Shown: piece after piece, positions 48,556-60,150 of the stretch | Layout of the letters: each line of letters begins with the position of its first letter | How positions within the stretch are numbered: the first letter of the stretch is position 1 | Translations under genes and position numbers: made by a program | Origin: Helianthus annuus | Taxonomy: Eukaryota > Streptophyta > Magnoliopsida > Asterales > Asteraceae | Direction: 5' to 3' | Assembly (NCBI RefSeq): GCF_002127325.2 | Contig: NC_035435.2 | Coordinates: 122,445,127 to 122,509,126 of the forward strand | DNA length: 64,000 nucleotides | Notes under the pieces: generated by a model | Told to the model about the DNA's origin: nothing | Database searches by the model: none | The model's input: only the letters and a program-made list of their open reading frames with translations

Positions 48556-49850
48556 TGTTTTTTTAAATGTAAATGCGAATTTATACGAAACACATGCGAT
48601 TTTATATTCATTTATGTATATCATTTTTCACATGCGATTTTAGTATTATAAACTTGCTATTTTATATGCATCAGTTTATATTTAGTTTATATCATTTTTC
48701 ACACGCGATTTCTTTTTTTATACATGCGATTTTGAATTATAATAAAGCATAAGTTTTGTTCAAAGATATCTAATTCATTCATGCGATTTTAAATTATAAT
48801 AAAGCATAAGATTTGTTCAAAACATATATCGAAAATACAAAATAGTTGTTATTGTCAAACACAGCTACAACCATAAAACGATTAAACAGAAATTTAGTTA
48901 CTTGAAGCAAAGATTTTATCACGTTCAGTAGAGCTGAACTCCATCTTCTCCTTGACAGTGTTTAGAGCATCTGTCAGGAAAGAGAAGGCTAAGTCATCAG
49001 CTCGAGATTGCTCTTTTATGTGATCCAAAGCTTTGTCTCTGAAGCTTGTTGGTGGTTCTTGAAGTAGCTTTTCCCATACTGCTTGATTGTTCTTGATTTG
49101 TTCAAGGATTTTGCCCTGCACATCAAGAACCAGATGAGAAGAGGTGACATCAGTGCTTATTTCTGTCAACGTGCGAGTTGACAATAGCTCCTTGATTGCA
49201 ATGTTTTTGATTTTTTCCATATCTTCAGATGCCATTTTTGTTTTGTCTGTGTTTTTGTGTGTGTTTTATTTGGTCTTCTATGTCTTAATATGGAAGGTAG
49301 TTATCAAGGTTTTTTATATTAATATAGTAAATTTATTATATAGGTAGGGTGGTAAGTTCAGTAGTATTTATTGTAAAATTCATCATTACATGTCAAATTA
49401 TAGTCACATCGTTAATAAATTAAGTTTTTTTATATAAAATAATATCATTTCTAGTTTTTAAGATTGGTAGTTTTTTTTTTTTTTTTTTTTTTTGCATTTT
49501 TGTTACAAAGTATTTTTTAAAGTTTTTTTTTGCAGTATTCCTTATTCGAAATCGCACTTGATTCGAAAGAAATTCGCAAACTGTAAGAAACAAACATTTA
49601 AATATCCTTTTTTATGATATCGCATGTGTAAATTATCTGAAATCGCACACTATATGAAGAGTTTTTTTGAAAGGTTTTGAAATCGCATGTGTATTATCAT
49701 GAATTCGCAAACTATATGAAATCTCAAAGAATTCTTAACTTTTTACTGATATCGCATATGTATCCCATGAATTCGCAAACTATATGAAATGTCAAAGAAT
49801 TCTTTTTATACCGAATTCGCATTTGCATTGTCGACGTTTTCGCACATGAT
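45480..49850. repeat. Interspersed TCGCATNTG-like motif, three orientation blocks
   Basis: About 35 copies of [AT]TCGCATNTG or ATTCGCAAAC are seen, all outside coding exons. Block 1 (45484-46610, introns 1 and 2) is forward: for example near 45484, 45506, 45563, 45600, 45620, 46468, 46500, 46557, 46580 and 46600. Block 2 (47565-48790, intron 4 and 3' flank) is inverted (ACATGCGATTTTA): near 47586, 47650, 47686, 48594, 48631, 48724 and 48780. Block 3 (49550-49850) is forward again, alternating ATCGCATGTG with ATTCGCAAACTATATGAAAT. Spacing is roughly 20-60 bp. Confidence 0.85.
48894..49235 (-). CDS. Unidentified 113-aa protein inside the FAR1-type transposon
   Basis: An intact single-exon frame, convergent with the transposase gene, starting MASEDMEKIKNIAIKELLST and ending ERDKIFASSN. 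It is Lys/Glu-rich and looks mostly alpha-helical. No signal peptide, membrane segment, zinc motif or catalytic motif is visible. I do not recognise a family. It lies 339 bp beyond the transposase stop and about 1.0 kb inside the right TIR, the place where second genes sit in Mutator-type elements. Its frame has stayed open while the transposase carries indels. It could be an accessory protein of the element, a captured host fragment or a chance ORF. Codon-level naturalness favours a real gene. Confidence 0.6.
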   Translation of the reverse strand: MASEDMEKIKNIAIKELLSTRTLTEISTDVTSSHLVLDVQGKILEQIKNNQAVWEKLLQEPPTSFRDKALDHIKEQSRADDLAFSFLTDALNTVKEKMEFSSTERDKIFASSN

Positions 49851-50229
49851 TTGACAACCTGCATCATCTTCTTCGATAGTCAGTGCATACAGAATTTCTA
49901 AATTCATCAGAAGTTCATTTTCTCAGAAGAGTTTGGTGAATAGGAATCGATCGATTTGGTGAATAAGAATCGATCGATTTTTGGTTAATTGTTATAATTT
50001 CGTTTTTGGTTTTGATTTAGGATCTTACGTTATGATTTTTGAGGTTTTGTTCGCCGTTTATCAGGTGTTTTGATCTTAAATTTGACGATTTTAACCTTGG
50101 CGGTTTCTTTTTTATTAATCCTATGTTGATAAATTTAATAGAAAAAACGCGCTGTTTAAGAAAGATGATCCGACGGTTGTGGACGACGCGTACATAATGT
50201 ACGATTAGGTTATTTGTATGATAATCGGC

Positions 50230-50230
<1 letters not shown>

Positions 50231-50293
<63 letters not shown>
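50231..50293. repeat. (TC)n(TA)n microsatellite
   Basis: About 22 bp of TC repeat runs into about 40 bp of TA repeat, separating the FAR1-type element from the next MITE. Confidence 0.95.
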
Positions 50294-50297
<4 letters not shown>

Positions 50298-50586
50298 GTA
50301 GAGAATCCTGTACATTAATTCAGAAGTGTGAGAAGTGTATTATAACACTATATAAACACCGTATAACACTATGTAACACTATATAACAAACATAACACTA
50401 TATTTTGTCTGATAACATGTCTATGATAGATATATAGTGTTATATATTGTTATATAGTGTTACATAGTGTTACACGGTGTTATATGGTGTTACATAGTGT
50501 TATACGGTGTTTATATGGTGTTATATAGTGTTATATATAGTGTTATAATACACTTCTCACACTTCTGAATTAATGTACACTATCCA

Positions 50587-50592
<6 letters not shown>
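50294..50592. mobile_element. MITE inserted in a (TA)n microsatellite
   Basis: Left CAGGTAGAGAATCCTGTACA and inverted right AGGGTATGGATAGTGTACAT begin TIRs that become nearly perfect at TACATTAATTCAGAAGTGTG and GAGAAGTGTATTATAACAC. The centre is a string of TATAACACTATGTAACAC-type phrases. (TA)n lies on both sides. No ORF is present. Confidence 0.88.

Positions 50593-50635
<43 letters not shown>
50593..50635. repeat. (TA)n microsatellite between two TIR elements
   Basis: A pure AT/TA tract of about 43 bp is shared as the right flank of the 0.3-kb MITE and the left flank of the 4.6-kb element. Confidence 0.95.
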
Positions 50636-50636
<1 letters not shown>

Positions 50637-51124
50637 CGCAATGATAAATCGAAAACCCACTCCAGTTGAGAAAACCTAGGAAACCCCATCTCCACCATTA
50701 ATTAATATGATCAATGGTTGTGATCATCTTGTATGTACAGTTGATGTTGCTTTTAATATAATAATAAGTCAAAGTACATGCAAGGGTATTTTTGGTATGA
50801 ATGTGAAATTTGATGCCTTGGGAATTGGGATAATTGTAACTCCATGTGCATGTACTGGTGACATCCAAAGTCCATACGCCAGTACTACTTTCATCATAAA
50901 CCTGGATACAAAATATCAAAACCACAAAAAGACTCTTCCCAATTTTCACATTGTTTACAAACCACACAAAACCCTTCTTTCTCTCGTCTTCATCCCAGCT
51001 TCGAGGAAGAGTTCAAGATCTATCTACTTATCCGTCTGGTTACATTAAAGGCAAGCATAGGTCTGTGCTTTCTCTCTCTTTATATACATTTCCATCTCTC
51101 TCTCTTTAAAAACATTCATCTTCT

Positions 51125-51385
51125 AAAAGATCATCCAGATCCAAAAGTGCTCTGATTTTTTGTGAGTGGGAAAGATGCTCCAGACCCAAAAAGATGCTCT
51201 GAATCCAAAAGATGATCCACATCCAAAAGATGCTCTGGAAAGATGCTACCAGATCCAAAAGATGCTCCAGATCCGCTTGAAGGTGTTCGATGTTGAAGAT
51301 GATGTTTCAGATGGCGGTTCGATGTTGAAGATGATCCAAGAGATTTTCGATGTTGAACATGATGTTCCAGGTCTAAAAGATCCTC
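51125..51385 (+). repeat. Imperfect tandem repeats, CCAGATCCAAAAGATGCTC units
   Basis: A unit of about 19-21 bp (GATCCAAAAGATGCTC) repeats about seven times from 51125 to 51270, followed by three GTTCGATGTTGAAGATGAT units. ORFs on both strands are by-products of the repeat. Confidence 0.75.
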
Positions 51386-52499
51386 CATATCCATAAGTAT
51401 GTTTGTTCAGTTTTTTTTTTTTTTTCAAATTTGCAATTTTTTGTGTTTTGTAGATCTTCATTTTTTATGTTGTTTTTTATTACTGATTTTAACAATTTTT
51501 TGTGTAAAATTTATTTTCAGATCTGAATAAATGGAAACGATTTGATTTAAGTTCTTATATATTGGATTAAAATCTAAGTTACTTTTCTTGTTTATTGTTA
51601 TGATGATTGAATCTAAAAAATCTGTTGTTGTTGGATTTTTGTTAATGAAGATATATTTTTATATACATTTTGTAACATTTCTAGATACATTACTTATGTT
51701 GGATTATTGTTAATGAAGTTTATTTTTGATGTAACAATTCTTTGCGTCTTAGTTACAAAACTCCAAGATCTAGGCATTTTTTATGTAACACTATGTAACC
51801 GGGTGTTAGCTTCAAGATCTAGGCATTTTTTATGTAACACTATGTAACCGGGTGTTAGAAATGTAACAATCGAAGAAAAAAATGCATGTTACATTTTTTC
51901 GTGTTACATAAAATAATGTCCGTTACAGAAAAAAAAGTGTATTGTTACACTTTTTTAGATTATTGTAAAACTAAAGTGCGTTGGTATCATTTTTTATTTG
52001 TTATTGTTTTAAAGGTGCTACAAAGAAAGGGTTTTATGTGGTTTTAACAATGAGATAAGAAATTTTTAGGCTTTTAACATTTCTACAAGATATTTTGTTG
52101 AAAAAAAAACTATTATGGCTTTTGTTTATAAGGGTTTTGATTTGATAAAACAAAAAAAAAAAAAAAACTTTTTAATTAAGGTGTGGATTTCTCAATACAC
52201 CAACCAATGTAAAATACAAATGGGCATTTATTTAGGGCTAGATTCCCCCACCAGTACACGTTTGAGGTTTGAATAAACAAATAGCTTTTTTTCATGTTAT
52301 TTTTTAAAGTTGTTACAAAAAATATTCTATGGGGAAGAAAATGTTACTTTGGCGATGCATATTTTCAAAAAATATATAAATTAAAGGTTACATTTGAAGG
52401 TTAAAAAATCTAAAAAAGAAAATTAGAAGTAGAATTTGAAATAAAACAATAGTTAATTTTTTTTTAATATTATATAAAGATTGTCTACTTTTACAAAGA

Positions 52500-52686
52500 A
52501 AAAAGTATATAGAGCTTAGAGCTAAAATGTAAAAAAAAAAAAAAAAGTCAAAACCTATATAGAACCTATAAAGTACACCTACAATAAAATATGACTGAAA
52601 AAGTACATAGAGCTTAGAGCTAAAATGTAAAAAAAAAGTCAAAACCTATATAGAACCAATAAAGTACACCTACAATAAAATATGAT
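52500..52686 (+). repeat. Tandem duplication of about 95 bp
   Basis: AAAGTATATAGAGCTTAGAG to TACAATAAAATATGACTGA is repeated almost exactly as AAAGTACATAGAGCTTAGAG to TACAATAAAATATGATTGA. The copies differ mainly in poly-A length. Confidence 0.9.
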
Positions 52687-54059
52687 TGATGTAGTCTAAC
52701 ACACACATTGATATGTAATTAATGTAACGTAGTATTTGTGGGGGCAAAAATTTAACAAAATCACAAAAAGTGTCATCTTTATCAACTAACTACTTTTTGT
52801 ACATTTTTTCATTTCTTCAAAAACAAAAAATGTGATGTTACATTTTTTGCTATGTACTGTAACATGTATTCGCTTGAGAAAAAAAAATGTAACAACTGTC
52901 ATTCGGATAAATTTCTTACTTTTTAGCGCAAAATTTGTTACAATAAAAAAGCGTACTGTAACATGCTTTATTTTTTTAGCACAAGGCTTAGTACAAAAAA
53001 ATAAAGATATATTATGTTACAAGTAAATGAATGGAAAAACATAGGAACTCATGAGGAGTAGTCGAATGTAGTGTGGATAAAATTCTTACTATTTTGAGTG
53101 ATCATAATAATGTTATTATTTCTTGTTTTGGTTTTTATTACGATATTATGTAATGTAACATAATTTCTTACTTTTCGGTATATGTAACATTAACGCTGAT
53201 AAACTCTTGTCTTGATAAATTTCTTACTTTTTGATAAATAGCTAGTGATATGGAAGTACACTGTAAACTATGAAAACTATATTTCAACCATTGATTAATT
53301 TCGATCTATGGCTCTCATTTTATCATGACCAAATATCTCATTTTTACATATTAAAAAAAATCTGATAATTGCTAAAAGCTACATAAGGGTATTCTGGTAA
53401 TGGGCAGCTTTCTGGTAATTGCTTAAATAAGGTAATTTGTACCCATCAGGCGACATCTATCAAGAAGGGTATTCTGTACTTTTTTTTTACTTTTTATACT
53501 CTCTCCCATACTTTTACTTTTCATATACTTCTTTTTTTTACATTTTTTTGATATACATCAGATCTTGTTTGTTTTTATATTACATAAAAACGTAATATAC
53601 ATTTTTACATGCTCAATTTACGCCATATTTGTAATGACACATTTTATTTTTGTAACATAAAAATGTTAACATACATTTTTAGATGATCAATTTTACGTCA
53701 AATATGTAACAACCACTTTGTTTTTGTAACACAAAAAATGTAACAACGCACTTTGTTTCCATAACAGACACTTTATTTTTACAATAAGTTGAAGAAAACT
53801 AATGTAATAACGCACTTTATTTTCACAATAATCTGAAAAAGTGTAACACTGCACTTTATTTTCTGTAACACAAAAAAAAGTAACCGGCATTTTTTATTTG
53901 ATTGTTACATTTCTAACACCCTGTTACGTAGTGTTACAATAAAAAAAAGACCAGATCTTGAAGATTCATAACTTCAAATAATCAAAATCAAGTATGTTTC
54001 TAGCTATTAACACCCAGCTAATCTAAAAGGATAAACACCATAAACACCAAAATAAACAA

Positions 54060-54433
54060 TAACCATATCTACTTTGTTTTTCTTTTTGTGCCATTTGAAT
54101 CCACCATAAACACCAAAATAAATCAACCAAGAAAAAGATACAAAATTAAAATTTTAAAGATACATTTGACATAAAATGTTACATAACTTCAAATAATCAG
54201 ATCTAAAAGGATAAACACCATAAACACCAAAAAAATACACCAACATACGTAGTGTTATGTTTCTATCTACTAACACCCAGTTAATCTAAAAGGTTAAACA
54301 TCATAAACACCAAAAAATACATCAAAAATAAACAATAATCAGATCTAGTTTGCTTTTCTTTTGTGCCATTTGAATCCACCATAAACACCAAAATAAATCA
54401 ACCAAGAAAATGATACAAAATTAAAATTTTAAA
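54060..54433 (+). repeat. Direct duplication about 280 bp apart
   Basis: TTGTGCCATTTGAATCCACC through CAAAATTAAAATTTTAAA occurs at about 54088-54160 and 54360-54433. CTAAAAGGATAAACACCATA also occurs twice between them. Confidence 0.85.
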
Positions 54434-55222
54434 CAAATACATATAAGAAAATCGGATCTCTTAAACAATATTTTCTTAAACCTAAAAACATACTTGATTT
54501 TGATGGTGGTTGTCCGATTTCGAATCTTGGTCGCTGAACCCGACCAAAACTTTTTTTCAGATCTTGGAGGTTCAGTTCAAATATTGGTTGTTGTTTCAGA
54601 TCTTTTGGTGACTGGTTCACACCTTCTTGAACCAAAAATCGCATCATCGAAGCCCTCAAACACACATGCAAAAACCCCACAACTTCATCTTCTTAAAGCC
54701 CTCAACCAATGCATCTTCAACAACTCTACTCTCAACCAATGCATCTTCATCTTTATTAAATGCAAAATCAGGTAAAAGATTATGTGGGACAACATTTAAG
54801 GGTGAACCCGTATGTTCATTGAATGTCGTCTTACCACCGGCAACACTCTATGGTGGTTGGCTATTCAACTCAACCATGTTTAATGCAAAACCTTCTCAAT
54901 GGTGTGTCTGGGTTTCACTCCTCTCCTCTTCTGTTTTGGAGAAATGAGATGTGAGAGATTTGAAAGCATATTTATCTTACATAAAACAAAAAGAACTAAA
55001 AGATGTCATAGTACAAGTAGGATTCATAATCAATGCTCCAGAGGAGAAAAGAAGCAAACATTGTGTCGTCTCTCATACACATTTAGTCAACATTAGGGGA
55101 AAATGACGAAATTGCCCTTGTCTCATTTTTATACATAAGGTGATGTGGCTCAATCCTAGCCACATATGAGGGTTTACTGGGTTTTCTTAACTGGGGTGAG
55201 TTTTCTCATTATAATTAACCAA

Positions 55223-55226
<4 letters not shown>

Positions 55227-55262
<36 letters not shown>
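55227..55262. repeat. (TA)n microsatellite
   Basis: TA tract forming the right flank of the 4.6-kb element. The next 170 bp show no feature. Confidence 0.95.
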
Positions 55263-55265
<3 letters not shown>

Positions 55266-55436
55266 CCATAACGTAACAAGTAATAGTAAAGTTTTAAAAT
55301 GTTGAAGATGGCCACATGATTTTCTTTCACTTTACAATTTTAGTCCTCAAAAGAAAGAAACATATCTAATGTGTATTTGTTCTTTACTCCTTTTTTGCTT
55401 AATATGACAACCATAATTTGTGACAACCCTCACTAA

Positions 55437-58320
55437 ACCAGGTATCCGTATGACTTAATTAATAATTAATTACTGCTTAATTACTGTGCTTATCTAAAAT
55501 TGTGGATAACCTGCTACTTGAATGTTGATACATGTACATACTTGCATCATACTCTGTTTACCGTCACTACATTATTTACATGCTGAACCTTAGTGACAAA
55601 CATGATGCACAAAAGCACAGTAGCACTATGAACGGATAACCTATTGAACATGCTGATAAAGCCAACATCAGGCAGATATTGCCTCTAAGGCCTGTATGAG
55701 CCAGAAATATTTTACTATACTAGTGGTGAGTGTAGGGATACAAGGGTTGTAGAACTGCATCTCTAGGAATAAGTTACAGTGATCAGATGTGCCTAAAACG
55801 TACTCTAAGCACAAAATTCAGCATTTGGTTAACTAATAAAGTGCCAAAACATGAGAAAAATATTACTAGACACTTTCCAAAGTGTCGGGAATAAGTTGTG
55901 TCACTAAAAATTTATATTAACGACACTTTAAAGCTTGTTTAAGCGCTTTAACGGATTACTATCCAACCGAACAACCAGACTATACCCAGAACATGAAAAT
56001 ATTACCATTAACATTATTTATCTTTTTCTGAGCCAGTTAGGGTCCCTGAATACCCTAACACCCGCCATAAAACACAACACACTACTAACCGGGTTAATCA
56101 CTTAACTAACCTAGATTAACCTAACTATTATCTAACTAATTGGTTAGAAATGAACTAGCTACCCCCCCCCCCTTAACCAACTGTCCCCAAGAGGGGGGAC
56201 ACCCTTTTGTCCTTCTTGATTATTTAATTACACTTGTTTAATATCAAAGTGACATGAAATTCAATGGTTAAAGGACTTAAGTTTGTCTATAAGAACTAGA
56301 GATTACACACTTGATCATTCACCACTTAACATTCACCAAACACTCTCCTCTCTCCCTCTAGAGACTCTCGGCCGAACCACACCACAACCAACCATCCATC
56401 TTTCAATTTCTTTCAAGTCATTCCAACATCATTCAAGTGTTAAGGATCACGGATAAGGAGGCTTGGTGCACTCGGAAGGCGAAGGACCTCTTCTCGTTGC
56501 TTTTATCCTCTCATTTTACGTCTAGATTCTTCCCTAGCCTCGAGCTAGTAGTAAGTTGCTTGAATCACCTTCTCGAACTATTTTGAAGTGGTTAAAATGA
56601 TATGTAACGGTTAAAACTCGTAATCTTACAAGATGAAGCATAAAAGTCTACTAAAAACACTAAAAGTGATGATTAAAAGCTTGTTTGTTGTGTAAATCTT
56701 GTAGTATTTGATTTGTGTAGTTGTTTGGACCCGATCTATGTTGTGGTAGCTCGGATCATTGTTTAACCCGGGTTGGTCATGATCATGGATCATGACATAG
56801 AGTTGTTTTGGATGTAACAAGGGTTAAAGGATGAAACTCTACCACACACGAATCATGAACTTGTGTAAAATGATTTTACTTGCGAAATAGTGTTTAAAAC
56901 TAGTAGATCTACGGATCTACAAGCGGTATTTTCAAAGAACCAAGTATCAAAGAAATCATATTTTCTAAAGACGGATCTTACATTAACAAGAATGATTTTT
57001 AAAACACACAAGTGTGTAAACACTTGTGTAGCACGAAGTTTCGACAAAATAACTAATTTTGTAAAAGATGACGAGAAGTTGTAAAGACGGAATTTTTCTA
57101 AAAACGAGGTTTTTACGAAATCGAATTGCTTTATATAAAGATCCACTAAATGTAATGGTATTCACTTCATATTTTTGAGTAAATCACAAGTTCATGTGAT
57201 TTTTGCGATTTATATATTTATTGACTAGTTTGTTGTTTTGAACATTGTTTTGGTTGAATAAGGAAATGGTTGATTTGATTTATAAAAGAAAATGATATGC
57301 TTGAAAGCGTGGCGAAATTTTCCCAAAAACCTAACACCTAGAAATATTTTCACTATAAGTGTTAGAAATACTTTTCGACATGTTTTCAAATTATAGATTT
57401 CGCCACGACTTTATTTACAAAAAATCGGAGGTGGGATTTCACAAAATAAAACTTGGTAAATATATATTTAGTATATATTTTTCATAAAGTCACTTGATAT
57501 GTGTTTATGATTATTTTGTGAAGTGTATAAATATTATTTTTAGGGTAAAAATAATATTATCGAATGTTAACGAATCCAAAATAATACGAACGCTTTCACG
57601 ATAAATATATAAGTTACACCGGTAATTATTATTACCACTCGATCGTTAAAACGTAACTTACGCAATTTAAAGAAATATTTATGAACGCGTAATTTTGACA
57701 AGGTATTATTTTGGGAAAATTTTGTGTAATATAAAATATAATATTTTTGAGAAGAATAATTATATTTTGGAGTTAGGAATAAATATGTATTAAGTGAGAC
57801 TTAATAATATATTTCAAAGATATACGAACACACATGTATTAAATCCCCCATCCTTGGGAAGGAAAATGATTACCAAGTATATACAGAAAGTAAACACGAA
57901 ATAGTTGTCTAACTATTTCCCAAAAACTTAAACCATAAAACTAAGGCACGGCCGTCCGTCTAATAGAGTTAGTACATGTAGGTCGTCGCACAGCTGCTTG
58001 ATTTGGAGGTATACTTGGTAGAGACGCACCACTGTGAGTTCATGTCCCCCTTTTCTCTTAACTGTTTTCAGTTTTATAAACTGCGGGGGTGAAATACATG
58101 TTACTTTGATTACAAGTACTTTATACATGGTATGGTTAGCGTAAGGAGGTTTACTACTTAGATCATGTGAGTGGGTAGGAGCAACATGAGGCCATTAGTC
58201 CTCATGGTAGGACCGAGGGACAGGAGCGGTAGATCTATCTGGGTGTAGCGAGCCCAGCCCCAGGCCAAACTAGAAACGGACCTCAGGGTGACTTTGTGCC
58301 CGACGCATAAATCTGCTAGG
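55437..58320 (+). mobile_element. LTR-like retroelement fragment, interrupted
   Basis: It begins TGTGACAACCCTCACTAAAC, a typical LTR start. A promoter/leader-like region lies at 56280-56420 (TTTGTCTATAAGAACTAGAG, then CTCTCCTCTCTCCCTCTAGA). There is no reading frame of note. A poly-C run sits at 56163-56172. It is cut at 58320 by the next LTR element, and its remaining part is outside the window. The family is unknown. The call rests on the terminus and the layout only. Confidence 0.5.
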
Positions 58321-58676
58321 TGTCACACCCCAACCGATGGCGGAAACATCGGGATGAGACGTACAAATTGCTCAAAACAACATAACACCAATTGTGACAA
58401 TATAGATTAAACCATTTTATTAAAACTAAAGAGTGATACATCGTTTCAAATAGTAAACATAAATTCAAGCATTGTTTAATTGCTGAAATGGGTTTCTAGG
58501 TTCATCCTAGCTTGTTTTCTTGATCACTTCGTCTAACCTGCAACATGTATTAAAATAGCATCAACAAAAATATGTTGGCGAGTATACAAGTTTGATACAT
58601 AATATAGTAGAATAAAGTGTTTAAATGTACTCATATCCAACATGAATACAATGATACAAGTTACTACTTTGCCATT

Positions 58677-58845
58677 CAATATCGTTCAACATCGTTCAAT
58701 ATCGTTCAACATCGTTCAAATATCGTTCAAATATCGTTCAACATCGTTCAAATATCGTTCAACCTCGTTCAACATCGTTCACATATCGTTCACATATCGT
58801 TCACATATCGTTCGCATATCGTTCACATATCGTTCAACATCGCAA
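58677..58845. repeat. ATCGTTCAACATCGTTCA tandem array in the LTR
   Basis: About 14 units of ATCGTTC plus 2-5 bases (AA, AAAT, ACAT), spaced 11-13 bp. The overlapping frames translate to IVQHRS/SFNIV repeats and are not genes. Confidence 0.9.
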
Positions 58846-60138
58846 TACCCCAAGACTCAAGGGCATTGAGATTAACATGTTCAACATGCATAGCATAAGA
58901 GATTAACAAGCATCAAATTGTTTCATGTTTAAATGTGGATAGAGTGTGACTAAAACAAGACTCAAGTGTTGTGTAATTTTGAATATGGAATACATGTTGC
59001 ACCCAAATGTGTTTAAAACGAAAATGGGATCGAGTATACTCACATTGATTGCGTTGCGCTTCTTGTAAGGACGTACGAGTAAAAATTGGAACAATCCAAG
59101 ATAACGAACAAGAGGAGTTATCCTAGACGTGAAATACCACACGTAAACGATATAATTAATATTTATAGGTTAAATATTATTCCAAAAGTTTATAATTATA
59201 TATCATAATTTAACCCATTATTAACATTAGATTTTAATAAAAGATTATAACAATTTGTTAATTGTTTAAAATAAGTTAAAGGTTTTATATGAAAAGAATA
59301 AAAATGATATTTATTTAAAACTAATCAAATAAATCTTTTATTTTTAATAAACTGATGATTATAGTTTCTCGAAAACAATCAAATGTTACTTCCAACCTAT
59401 TTGTTTAAAGGAATTTATTGGTTATAAAATATATGAATAAGTAAAATAATAAAACTAAAACCATAGATTCGAACAGAAGGTACCAACCCACCTTAAAACA
59501 TAATACAGTTTATCAACCAAGTTCTGTTGTGTTTTACTATAACACTTTGATGAGAACCAATCTTTGGATTCATTTGTATAACATTAGATCCATCATTTTT
59601 TGAAAGTGTTGTTTTGATTTGATATAATACTAAAACTTTAACAGATGGTCATCTTCTTGTTTATAACCAATCCAATCGGAGCCCATAATACAGTTCATAA
59701 TTATCAGTGAAAGGTTGGTGTTTTGATATAGGATAAAAAAGATAGTTTAAAAGATGAAGAAAGGTATACCGAACAAGATGTGCTGTTGCGAACTTCGGGC
59801 GACTCCGACGGCTTTGGTGTTTCTCCGGTTTGTTCTCCGTCGTAACGTTTATTGAGCGAACAAGAGAAGAACGCGGACTGTTATGTATGTTTTATACCAA
59901 AAGATTAAACAATCGAATGGAACAGAATATATAAAAACAGAAAAACCAAACGGAATAAGGAAGTATATACCGAAACGTGAACGGCGTGGAGGTTTCCGGT
60001 CGTCTTCTTGATCTCCGGCGACGTGTATCTTTCTCCGACAAAGCTCTGTTTAACCGGCGAGTGTGTTAGTAAACCGAGAGGGTGTCGAGAGAAGTGTAAG
60101 ATGTAGAGGTTGTGTGTGGGTAATCGGTGATGAAGGTT

Positions 60139-60150
60139 CGGCTTATATAG
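60139..60150 (-). promoter_or_regulatory. TATA-like box on the minus strand inside the LTR
   Basis: Read on the minus strand: CACTATATAAGCCGAACC, followed by CACACACAACCTCTACATCT and a CT-rich, then GC-richer leader-like tract (60100-59990) with small ORFs. This is the layout of a plant core promoter pointing opposite to the retrotransposon. Confidence 0.4.

Larger units (their letters stand above)
44899..50231 (+). mobile_element. FAR1-type MULE-like transposon bounded by TA/TC microsatellites
   Basis: Left end (from about 44912): TACAAATATGGTTATCCTAT, then ATTATGTACGC and CCGT. Right end inverted: TACAAATAACCTAATCGTAC, then ATTATGTACGC and CCGT. These are degenerate TIRs of about 75 bp. 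TATATATATA precedes the left end, and (TC)n(TA)n (50231-50293) follows the right end. Inside are a FAR1-type transposase gene (plus strand), an intact 113-aa ORF (minus strand) and three blocks of a TCGCAT-like motif. The target duplication cannot be read because both flanks are TA repeats. I infer an element of about 5.3 kb that carried its own transposase. Confidence 0.72.
50636..55215. mobile_element. 4.6-kb non-autonomous TIR element bounded by (TA)n
   Basis: Left AAAACCCACTCCAGTTGAGA and inverted right AAAACTCACCCCAGTTAAGA are the core of TIRs of about 50 bp. (TA)n tracts lie at 50593-50635 and 55227-55262. Internal arms 51720-51960 and 53700-53960 are inverted repeats of one another (TTCAAGATCT, GTAACACTAYGTAACMGGGT, GTTAGAAATGTAACAATC). 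The interior is dominated by TGTAACA/TGTTACA phrases. No transposase domain is present. 51130-51390 and 54430-54770 hold weak ORFs with exon-like edges, possibly captured DNA. Confidence 0.75.

Noticed and set aside
58677..58845. CRISPR-like spaced repeat
   Set aside because: Units are 11-13 bp without unique spacers, in plant nuclear DNA. It is a tandem repeat.
58617..58898. ORFs with SFNIVQHRS repeats
   Set aside because: Frame-shifted readings of the ATCGTTC tandem array in the LTR.
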